Shown piece by piece: positions 45,519 to 55,178 of a stretch of 64,000 nt of DNA. The notes below the pieces were generated by a model. The model saw only the letters and a list, made by a program, of their open reading frames with translations, was not told where the DNA came from and did not search any database. The stretch is from positions 99,407,319-99,471,318 of the forward strand of contig CP136066.1 of assembly GCA_032622095.1 (NCBI GenBank), read 5' to 3'. The number at the start of each line of letters is the position of its first letter. The stretch's first letter is position 1. Origin of the DNA: Siphonodentalium dalli. Taxonomy: Eukaryota; Mollusca; Scaphopoda; Gadilida; Siphonodentaliidae. The position numbers were made by a program, and so were the translations under genes.

Positions 45519-46043
45519 TTGTTACGAACTCATGTCTCAGTATCATTGTTCTAATATCGGCAATGACCATCGCCAAATACACACCGACCAAGGCTCCAAT
45601 CCATCCCAACGCAATACATTTCACAGTAACCCTGTCGTCGTTTGCTGACAACTTACTGGCTTTGTAAATGCTCAGATTCTTCTTCTCAATGGTAAGTTCC
45701 TGTATAATCTTGTGTATGTCATACCCAGACTTCGATGGCACCTCGTTGACGGATTGTTGTTCGGTCGTGGTCTCGGTGTTACTGATCCCAGCAGCCGAGG
45801 TCGTCCCCACAGAAGCTGCTTGAGTCGTAGTGTTGCATATGACTGTAGTAGTTTCAGCGCACACGCAAGGATCTGGTGAGTAGATGCTCGTTGTTTGTCT
45901 CGACGTTGTTGTTGTTGTTATTGTTGTTGTTGGTGGTGTTGTCGCCTCTGTCATAGTCGTTGCTTCTGCTGATGTCGATGTTCCTGTTGACGAAGTTGGT
46001 GGTGGTGGTCGCGATGACGATGTTGCTGGTGGTTCTGGTGTCC
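45519..46043 (-). CDS. C-type lectin receptor gene, mucin-like stalk and transmembrane exon
   Basis: The exon opens after TTCCACAAG| in phase 1 and encodes 174 residues. About 100 are Thr/Ser/Pro-rich (runs such as TTTITTTTTSRQTTS), a likely O-glycosylated stalk with a CVC pair in the middle. Then comes a charged juxtamembrane stretch (IIQELTIEKKNLSIYKASK, LSANDDR) and one membrane helix (CIALGWIGALVGVYLAMVIA). The juxtamembrane 'K-x-S-A-x-D-x-R' followed by a G-rich helix recalls molluscan lectin-type receptors (from memory). A perfect donor, ACAA|GTAAGT, falls after EFVT, so the cytoplasmic tail may continue in an exon to the left that I did not find. Without splicing the frame runs 14 more, mostly hydrophobic, residues to a stop at 45472, which looks like intron read-through. 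Confidence 0.85.
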
Positions 46044-46091
46044 CTTGTGGAACAAACAAACATTGTACCGCTGATAACTTGTGAATAATAA

Positions 46092-46590
46092 AAGGCACGT
46101 GAGGCCTTAGTTGTCGAAAATATTCATATTTGTTCCAATCACCGTAAACAGAAAAACAGAAAAACGCATACAGTTTCGTTCATATATACCATGACCATCG
46201 CGTAAGCAGCATGTTATCATAAAGATTTACTATATTTTACCTAAGCAAGAGCCTGATTGTGTTACAGAAGACAGCACAATGCTGCTGGCTAATCACACAC
46301 AAATGGCATAAACGCTCTTTATTCGTTCCATATCAGGAATTCACCAACAAAGAACGCTCTTTATGTTTACCATCATAATATAAACAAACACCAGAAAAGT
46401 AACTTTTTATGGTTTTGTTTACATAACAATGGTCAAAGATATGACAATAACATACTGTTTATGCGATATTTCTTATTTGTATACGGACAAAGTCTGTCTA
46501 CATTTTGTTGTTCTTTCTGTTTGTGGCGGTTTTTGACGGGTGGAAATATTTTCACAGGATACCCACCGCCAAGGCCAACCGCACCTTTAA
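46092..46590 (+). mobile_element. TTAA MITE, family D, copy 4
   Basis: AAGGCACGTGAGGCCTTAGT to AAGGCCAACCGCACCTTTAA; near identical to the copy at 19450-19950. Its left edge is about 48 bases from the acceptor of the stalk/TM exon (46043). Confidence 0.85.
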
Positions 46591-46830
46591 AGGTACTAAA
46601 TCCGATCAGACGGTCCTATATCATCACGTTACAACAACAACAAGAACATTTCTTCAACATACGCTTTTGTTATAATAATCGATTAATTACAACAGAATAA
46701 TGCTAACCGCTGTCAACTATGATATAAAATTTCTAAAAAACGTGTTATTTATCAACATGTTGTTCAACGAAATATGGCTGTATTTTCATTTAAGTATCAC
46801 GAAAATTGGCCGTATTACCAATGGGTACAA
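46587..46830 (+). mobile_element. TTAA MITE, family A, copy 5 (truncated)
   Basis: TTAAAGGTACTAAATCCGAT shares its TTAA with the end of the family D MITE. Family A sequence continues (AATAATGCTAACC, TTTATCAACATG) to about 46830 and then stops. Confidence 0.7.
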
Positions 46831-47247
46831 ACATGTACAAATTGTACGAAGAAGGTAAAGTACCGACATTTAATTACACCGCACATTTCTGCCGAAATAA
46901 AAATATGATTGATGCGACCTATGCCAAAGATTATGGCTCCTCATATATTTGAAGTACAGTGCCCCCTCCCAGTTTGACCAACATTTCCGGAAATCGTGCA
47001 TTGCTACATATGATTGACTAAAAAGTGACCGAACATTAGCTTGGACTAAATTAAGCACATTGTAAACAATTTCGAAAGGGTCCGAAAGGTCTCAATAGCC
47101 CAGGTGCAAAAGTTCGCATGGTGGTAATGCATATGTGCCAAGTCATAAAATTGATGAAAGTTGCGTCCACGGAAAGACAGACAAGTTGATTCCACTATTC
47201 CACAACAACATATAGTTATAGGGGTACAAGTACATATTATGCATTAC

Positions 47248-47337
47248 CTTGTTCGTGGATGATCTTTCCATCAGTGCAGTACGTCAATGGTGTGCTACCG
47301 CCAATGTCTCCATTGTATTGACTGTTGTCTACGTGCG
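47248..47337 (-). CDS. C-type lectin receptor gene, short linker exon
   Basis: This 90-bp exon has excellent signals (TTGTTTTCAG| and AACAAG|GTAATG) and is phase 1 on both sides. It encodes AHVDNSQYNGDIGG, then STPLTYCTDGKIIHEQ. No domain is recognised; it holds one cysteine and a glycine/serine-rich turn. In the transcript it connects the PAN-like module to the Thr/Ser-rich stalk. Because exon and flanking phases are all class 1, it could be skipped or included without a frameshift. Support comes from splice signals, matching phases and the open frame on both sides rather than from homology. Confidence 0.78.
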
Positions 47338-47831
47338 CTGAAAACAAAAGACATATTTTATTACCAAGCAATTTGCTACGTTACACAATATATGATGGTT
47401 GAAGATCGTCCTAGATGCACGCTTTGCCTAAAATTCCTGAAGTTTTAAAATGGATTTTCTCAACATTTGTCTGGATTTTTTAAAATTTGGAACATATATG
47501 CGATTACTGTAACACATCATTTAAAGATGGATTATCTCTTTTAATAACAAATTTGAAATAGTTGCGTGAGTATAAAATGATAAATATGAACTGAAGACCC
47601 CTGTCCGGAAAGGCTTCTATCAATTAATATTGATTTTATTTCGAATATTTTATTGGGCCCGTTTATTTGTCTATTTTTAGAACAGACCATTCGGGTGATA
47701 CCATATAGCGATAGAGAGCATCAGGCTGTTCCTATGCCTACGCACCGAACGTCAAATGTCCCAGATTGATTGGTTGTATTGTTTTATTCCATAGTTATTA
47801 GCGATAATGAGTATAACCTAATGGGTGTCAG

Positions 47832-49272
47832 ACCGATTTTCCGAAGACCTATTACTACGAAGGCCCATAACTCCGAAGACCCGATTCTCCGACGGCCCAC
47901 AACTCCGAAGACCCGATTCTCCGACGGCCCATAACTCCGAAGATTCGATTCTCCGAAAGCCCATAACTCCGAAGGGCCGATTTTCCGAAGACCTATAACT
48001 CCGAAGACCTATAACTCCGAAGGGCCGATTCTCCGAAGATCTATAACTCCGAAGGTCCGATTCTCCGACGGCCCATAATTCCGAAGGTCCGATTCTCCGA
48101 AGGTCCGATTCTCCGAAGATTTTGTTTTATCGGGGTATTATCGTTTACTAAATAGTGTACAGTCTAGTGGCGAAGCCAAGGGGTCCCAAAATTCCTACTG
48201 CCCCTATTAATTAAACCTCTACTTGCTATTTCAGACAATATGGGCCCCTACCAAAACATGTCCAATGTCATGTAAACGCCCGGAAATCGTTCATGGGGCA
48301 TCAAAATATTCAAAATTTTCCTACCCCCCCCCCCCCTATATGGGAATCCTGGCCCGCCACTGACTATACACCCTATACTATAACGTTACGTTGGCCCATG
48401 AGATGCCAGAGTAAAATGTACAGGGGTGAACGGGGAAGAACTTGTCCTTTTTCATATATAAAATGAACTTGATTGCATCAAATCACCCCAATGCAGTCGG
48501 ATGTGCACAGTTTAATCATATTAATTGTATTAAGACGTACATCGTGGCAAAATAATTGTATTTGTTACATAAATTTAAGCTTTCTGTCAGCATCCCGAGA
48601 TCAAACAGAACGCATTTCTTTGAAGTATTTTCAGTCGCCAGAAAAAGGGCGAGTTCTGCCCCTTTGCCCCCGTTCGCCCCTGTGCATGTTGGGCTACTCT
48701 GACATTCTTACAGCATTTCGTTGTAATATACCCGATGCACACCAGTGGCGGGCCAGCGTTCCCATTTAGGGGTGCACATTAATATATATCATGCATATGA
48801 TATGCCGAAAGCATATCACGAAGGCCTGATTTGGGGGGCGCATGCATGGGAGGGGTCGCCCCCAATCGTTGGTCCGGGGGCTCCCCTGGGCAGGAACACT
48901 GTGAATATTTGAATGCCTAGGAGGGATTTCCGGACGTTTACATGACATTTGACATGTTTTTGGGGGGCGGTCTTCCCTAGGGCCCCATTGACTCCGCCAC
49001 TGGACTGTACACTATTTAATAAGCGACAAAACATGATCTTCGGAGAATCGGACCTTCGGAGAATCGGACCTTCGGAGTTATAGACCTTCGGAGTTATGGG
49101 CGTTCGGAGTTATAGGCCTTCGGAGTTATGGGATTTCGGAGTTATGGGTCTTCGGAGTTATGGGATTTCGGAGAATCGGGACTTCGGAGTTATGGGCTTT
49201 CGGAGAATCGGGGCGTCGGAGAATCGGACCTTCGGAGAATCGGACCTTCGGAGTTATGGGTCTTCGGAAAAA
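47832..49272. mobile_element. Foldback element with arms of 16-17-bp tandem repeats
   Basis: The left arm (47832-48118) is built from alternating ACTCCGAAGACCTATA- and CTCCGAAGGTCCGATT-type units. The right arm (49034-49270) is the same in reverse complement (CTTCGGAGTTATGGG, CTTCGGAGAATCGGACC). Just inside, ACTAAATAGTGTACAGTC pairs with GACTGTACACTATTTAAT. A second inner pair, GGCCCGCCACTG (48348) and CAGTGGCGGGCC (48735), lies deeper. The middle contains a poly(C) tract. The long low-complexity frames here come from the repeat and are not genes. Confidence 0.8.
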
Positions 49273-49319
49273 CGCTACGTAACCAATTAATGTTTATTTT
49301 TTGTGACAAAATTACACCA

Positions 49320-52300
49320 TAAAATTTCCGGTCTCTGTTAACAGTAACCACTATTGTTCGTTAGCTAAACAACCACACCTTTTTAAATCAGAAAATAGTC
49401 GAAATAAAATTAATAATAATCGATAGAAGCATTTCCGGACAGGAGTGTTCGATTCAGATCTAATATTTTATACCCCGGTAACTATATAATACATGTTTAC
49501 AAAGAGATAAGCCACCTTTAAGGAACATTAATTATTTGAAATTTGTAGTCCACTTTCAATACGTTTGGTTTAAACAATATTTGTTCCTTCCCAAAAGTAT
49601 TTACACATGACCAATTTAACACAATAACACCAAGAAATCATGGTGTATGAGAGAATAGAGGAGACGAAAATCTGTGATAAAATCTGCGACACCTTTATGA
49701 CACGATCTTATCACATTCTGGTTTTATTACATATCACATAGGAAGGAAATATTCCGGTACCTGGGCATCTGTATGAAAAGCTTAAGCCATGCATAAACGC
49801 ACGATTTGCCTAACATTCTCGATATTTCAAAATCTATTTTATCAAAATTTGTCTAGAATTGAAATGCAGAACATGTGATTATACGGCCACTTCTTATACG
49901 TCTATGACATGCAAATTATTAAAAATACTACTGCTTTCAGTTTCCAAGAACTTATGTAAATTTGAACTTCTTCACGCGTGCAGTTTATGATATCATAGCT
50001 GAAGATCGCGAGCGGAAGCTTAATTTGATAAAAAAAAAGAAATATTAATTTAACTCAGAAAGACAACCACCTATAAATAAGTTTCTGTATTTGAGAAATT
50101 TCATTTTACGTTGATTAATGGAAAGTGCATTGTGCTTTTCGTGTAGTGGAGTCGCTACGATTACTGGTTTAGGCTAAATATGTCAATTAAAATATACATT
50201 TAATACGTTTGGCAGGTTATAATTTTGTTTTCTTTGTTCTCTGTATATAGGTTCGCAGAACTACTAGAATAATTGATATATCCACGAAACAAACTGTTGG
50301 TTAAAGTTTTAGTTAGGTCAACAAAAACAGATTCTGTTTCCATACTTCAACCGAACCTATGAAAAATGCAACCGACCATATTGGTTTCTGATGAAAATAT
50401 ATTTACGAAAACTTGTTTGTTATTTGGTTTGTGATCCGGGATAATTACCCTTCATTGGATAATATCCAACAAGACTCCCGTTTTGCAAAAGTATCAACTA
50501 CATCAATGTCATGTGCGGGTCTCAATTAAGATGGTAGTATTTTTCCAACGTTTACAAAGTCTTATTTTATTTGTTTAAAACCAGAACTTAACATTCTTGA
50601 AGTCCACAACAATGATACATGTTAAGTTAATCAGTTAGAACAATACATAATCCACACATGTCATAAACATATTTGTTATTATTATTTGTTAGCTAAAACT
50701 TGATTAACAAAATATTACACCATTGGGATCTGGATATGAACAAATTTGAAACTTGGCTCTGTACAAGTTTAGTCAGTGTAACTGCCAGCACAACTTAGTG
50801 TAATTTGTATCGAGATCACTGGAATGGAATACTGGAATAGCCTTTGTGCATATGTATGGTATTAAATACAAATTCGACAGAGATAGGCTGCATGCAACGT
50901 ACTTCTTGAATCCAATATATGAAATTGGGCAACCAGGAGAACTTTATTCTTTGGAAATGTTCTCCTTAGTGAGTATGCGCACATAGAAAGAAACATAATA
51001 TAAATGTTGGCATGACTGACATGAATGTACAAGCTCCCTCATTGAATCTTCAACAGGTTATGATAAATAAAATTGGTTAGGCTAACAGAATGGCATAACA
51101 CATGTAAGCTATGTATATACCATATGTCACATCCGCCGAGTTAGTTCGATATTACAGTAACTGAACACGTTAATGGATATAAACACAAATACATCTTATC
51201 AAAATTGTCCTACCAAACCTACCCACCCAACGTTTCCACCCTTATTAGCTTTCATTCGTGTTGTTGATCTTATATGAAATATAGTACTATTTCCCCCCAT
51301 TATGTCATTGAAGAATGGAACAAATATTTGGCAGCTGAATGAAGGTAGGTTATATGTAGCCTGCTCCACTCAAGCAGATAGCAATCGACTGGAAATATGT
51401 CATGCAGTATTAAATATATGATGGTCAGCTTGGTGTTGGTTTTGGACCTATGTCCAATAATCATCTCAGCCCAATTTCCATTGATCAACCAACAGGCATG
51501 ACATGAACATTCTCAAACACAGAACATTATTTATGAACGGTTGTCCATCTAAATGAAAATAATTATGAAATCAAGAAAATTTTAAGTTCACTTCCATGAT
51601 ATTAAAATATATAAATTGCATTCGTGCAGAGTTTTATTTTGCATCTGAAACAGTGAGATGCTCATGTTATAAGATGTTAGAAAAATAGGGTTATACTATC
51701 CAATTGATTGACGGTTCTTGAGTTTTGTATCACATTAATCACATGTACAGAATTTAAAACGAAATTTCAGACACATTTCGAGATAACCCCTTTTGAATTA
51801 TGAATTTCAGTCAAAATTTGCGTCTAGGACCTTAGGGTGGTAGATGTGGTATGACAACATCGATGGTCATGCCAAATTGTCAGATACGTAAAGTTCCAGA
51901 ATTGAAGCAATATTATCAAACTAATGTACTCACCAGAAAGCGAGAACACATATTAATTTTGGTATTTATAAATATTGTGTTTCTGCTCAAAACATGTCAC
52001 CTAATACTAAGGTATGGATTACCTCCCTTTGATATTTCTACAATCATGGAACAAATGGTCACTTCAGTGCAATTTAATCAGCAACCCGTTGTACAGTTTG
52101 ATCAACGTGCATATCTCCAACAGGAATCATTTATCAAATGAGATATACTTACGTTGTAAGGGTATATTTGACTATAATTTACTCATAAGCTGTCAATCCA
52201 CGGAATATTGTAAAACAATTGGCTGTCACACACTTTGCCATTTAGGTTATTTCTCGATAACCTAAATTTCTTGATTACTTTCTATAGAAATGACAGCAGC

Positions 52301-52780
52301 GCCGAGTGACCACGCCTATACCGCGTGCCTAAAAATGTATACATGGAAACTGTTCGATGTTTCCTTCCATATAACATAAAATTTCGGTCCTGCATTATAA
52401 TTCGTTCTGGTATGACTGTATTGATAATAACCATATTAGATGCTAATATTCAGTGTACAAGTAACCAGACAAATCAACAAGATGGAACATTTGCAAAGAA
52501 ATGAAACACGGATATTAAATCTAACAAGGGTTTGTGCCACCGCGGTCAAATATAATGGGAACACGTGCCACGCAGCTATCCGGTGCCTCTCGATGCATGA
52601 TCAGTTGCGACAAGCCAGTCAAAAAACGCTGAATATCCGACGCGACGTGATCAACGATAAGCACAATGTTGAGTGACAGGTGTCTCTTTCAACTTCACCT
52701 GTCTTTTTAGTCTCAATGTTGTACGCTCGTTAAACTTCTAACTTCTACGTTTGGTTGTTCTCTTGTGAGATGACGGATTA
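49320..52780. other. Large lectin intron, no feature recognised
   Basis: About 3.4 kb of AT-rich intron with no clear repeat or exon. A plus-strand frame at 52440-52676 and others near 51851-52265 lack splice or domain support. Confidence 0.45.
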
Positions 52781-52786
52781 AATTAT

Positions 52787-52940
52787 AAGAAATAACTCTT
52801 GTTTCGATTAAGGCTATGAGTTATAACCGAAAAGTTTGAAGATAAATTTTCTAAAATTGCGCTACGCGCGTTATAGAATTTATCTTCAAACTTTTTGGTT
52901 ATAACTGTATAACCTTAATCGAAACAAGAGTTATTTCTTA
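52787..52940. repeat. Near-perfect 154-bp palindrome
   Basis: TAAGAAATAACTCTTGTTTC + GATTAAGG at left and its complement at right; further in, GTTATAACC.AAAAGTTTGA + AGATAAATT pairs again. Arms are about 75 bases at roughly 90% identity, with almost no loop. It starts 38 bases past the PAN-exon donor. Confidence 0.9.
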
Positions 52941-52978
52941 AATACTCCACCCGCAACATTGGATGTGGTTTCACTGAC

Positions 52979-53236
52979 CTTGTTTACACTCCTTCGAGCA
53001 GAATACCTGTGTGCCTCCGACTATATTTTCAGTGACCCATTTGTGGAGTGATGCTATAATCAGTGTGCATTCGCCGTCCTTAAACAGCAAGCCCCAACAT
53101 TCTCTGCCTCCGATAGACACACCACTACATATGTCTTGGCATTCGTATGACGATGTCTTGGAATAGTTGAGTAACGTCACGAGTGCATCACTGTTGAGCG
53201 CTCTATTGCTGGCGCAGTTGAAGGAACATGGGGAGT
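52979..53236 (-). CDS. C-type lectin receptor gene, PAN/apple-like module exon
   Basis: A 258-bp exon, phase 1 on both sides (TTCCAG| to AACAAG|GTCAGT), the classical arrangement of a shuffled extracellular module. It directly follows the lectin domain (..EDNTD-SPCSF..). It encodes 85 full residues with eight cysteines. The core YECQDICSGV, then RECWGLLFKDGECTLI, fits the PAN/apple pattern 'ECxxxC...C.xx.f...g.C.l'. This assignment is by motif only; a lineage-specific cysteine-rich domain is the alternative. PAN modules usually mediate protein or glycan binding, so the exon would add a second recognition surface. An almost perfect 154-bp palindrome lies about 40 bases beyond the donor site. 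Confidence 0.85.
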
Positions 53237-53239
53237 CTG

Positions 53240-54427
53240 GAATGAAAGTGACAAATGTTAGGTGTAAAACTGGAGTGTATTGATTTATTGATTTGATTGC
53301 AAAATCACATGCATATGACAACGAAACAAGCAATATACCCTTTAGACATATTGTTTTGTCCCATAAAATACAACATATAAACATATAACACAAAGACAAT
53401 AAATCTGATTATATCGGTTCACACGTGATCGGAGCACAGGTTACCAAACTTACTAATCGTTCTCGCCCCATCAATATGAAAACATTGATGTTGATGTCGA
53501 GATGGATAAGACATTGTTATCAAAATGGATGAAATGTTGTTGCCCTGTAAATTTGGAAAAAGGAAAAAAAAAAGGTTTATTGCTTCCAGGTTGTCTATGG
53601 CATCGGTCTCGTGTTCGGTGGCTGATTATTCCATTGTACGAAACGAAAAGAGACTGATACGAAAGACTAAACAGTTTCAAACAATCGGCTGTTTATTTAA
53701 ATTGTATAACATTGACTAACACGGTCATCAACAAACAGTACTGCAATGTTAAGGTTTGACAACTTAGCCACATAGCAGTTCTGGTGTCAGTATAGAGTGG
53801 ACAGTGAAAAAAGAAATGATAGGCATCCTGACATGGATGCCAGCGTTCACAATTTGCATTTGGAAATATGTAATTCTTAATTTTTCGTAATTCAAATCAC
53901 AGTATATATTTGGCAAATGAGATGGAGTATGTTCAATTTTCTTTGTCCCGGCCTGTAATAAAAAAAATTCTGGAGGTTTCAACTTTGGTTTTAACTGTCC
54001 CCGTTAAATTTTGACACATATATGCAAGTACGTCATCTTTGGGGCCTATGACAAAGTGAACCCTGGTCACATGTACCGCATTGAAAAACAAAAGTTTTTC
54101 CACACGTTGAGAAATTATTATTTTTAAATTGTTTTATGCAAAATGTGTCTTTATAACAAAATAGATTTTTTTTCGAGAATTTCAACTCTAGTATAGTAAA
54201 TCATACCGGGAACTATAAGGTTATTACAGACGGAGCCGTGGTCGTTGTGTAGGGTAATTAAGTCATATGATATTTCTGCGTGTGACACTGAGATAGAACA
54301 AAGTAAATGCATTGTAACTAAAACATTCATTGCTCCCAATCACGAGATTTGCATAAACCGCGTTCAAATAATTGAGCATGATGTTATAATTCGGTGTCCT
54401 TTGCCAAATCATAATTTGGCAACTTAC
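53240..54427. other. Lectin intron, no feature recognised
   Basis: Intron of about 1.2 kb between the lectin and PAN-like exons. No repeat or coding signal noted. Confidence 0.5.
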
Positions 54428-54669
54428 CAGTGTTGTCCTCACATATATACATGTACTTATATTGGTTTCTGTCACACTTAATCGTCCGCCACCCAAAGGT
54501 TGCATGCAGCTCATCTTTGTGCGCCCTAATACACGGCGATGTGTCCTGATCGTTTGGCTCGCCATGGGGGATGTCCCAATCGCTGACGGTCATAGATTCG
54601 CAGTCTACCCAGAAGTATTGGTACCAGTTATTGTCCGGGACAACGTACAGGCCGATCCACGCATCAATT
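54428..54669 (-). CDS. C-type lectin receptor gene, exon with second half of the lectin domain
   Basis: This 242-bp exon runs from GTCTTCAG| (phase 2) to AACACTG|GTAAGT (phase 1). It encodes 80 residues that complete the lectin fold: IDAWIGLYVV, a core WVDC, then HGEPNDQDTSPCIRAH, GWRTIKCDRNQ and YMYICE. The cysteines in PC, IKC and YIC supply the conserved pairs with the cysteine of the previous exon; the one in WVDC is extra. The EPN tripeptide is the calcium-site motif associated with mannose-type binding. However, the usual WND before the third canonical cysteine is replaced by WRT, so the calcium-2 site looks incomplete. Sugar specificity is therefore open. The 7.5-kb intron before it carries an inserted LINE. 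Confidence 0.92.
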
Positions 54670-54998
54670 CTGAAGACACATATGCAGGTGTTGATTAAGG
54701 AACAATCTTCATTACCTGGTGCAAATTACACTAGATAAACTATAACTATATTTTGGCCGAATTATAAACATATGATTTGATCGGGACACGTGTTTAATTA
54801 TATGAAGATTGAAGATTATTTGCATTTTATTTTCAGTTGGAAATGTTAGTAAATATCAGAAACTTAGTGGTATTCATGATTCAGGGGGCGTGGATGACAC
54901 CCGCATATACCTTAGTCCATGGTAACGAGAAGCATTGGATTGCATTCATGTTGTGGATACTACGTTGGACCTAATGGCTGCGGACACAAGTACCACAA

Positions 54999-55178
54999 CA
55001 GCGATGGCATATAGTAGGTGTGACAGTTTATTATGGTGGAGTTTGGTGCCATTGGTGGTCACAATTCTGTGCCATAGCAAGCCCTGTTGCCCGCTGAGTT
55101 TCCGCACAATGAGTTGACTGGACCAATTAACCCATTGCGTTTCACCAAGGTTTATCTCTGCATGCTCATTACGTTTTG
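54999..55178 (+). repeat. 180-bp direct repeat, left copy
   Basis: Identical to 57939-58118 except three substitutions. It begins CAGCGATGGCATATAGTAGG and ends CTCATTACGTTTTG. Together the copies bracket the LINE exactly. A diverged inverted relative lies at about 58470-58640 (ACTCCACCATAATAAA, CATTGTGCGAATATGC). Confidence 0.9.

Noticed and set aside
49096-49322. Two overlapping plus-strand frames rich in 'SYGSSELWDFG' repeats
   Set aside because: They are translations of the 16-17-base tandem repeat in the foldback arm; two frames are open at once, which is the expected artefact.
52440-52676. Plus-strand frame (and an opposite frame with NIVLIVDHVASDIQRF) considered as an exon
   Set aside because: No convincing acceptor/donor pair or family; inside the lectin intron on the wrong strand or without matching phase.
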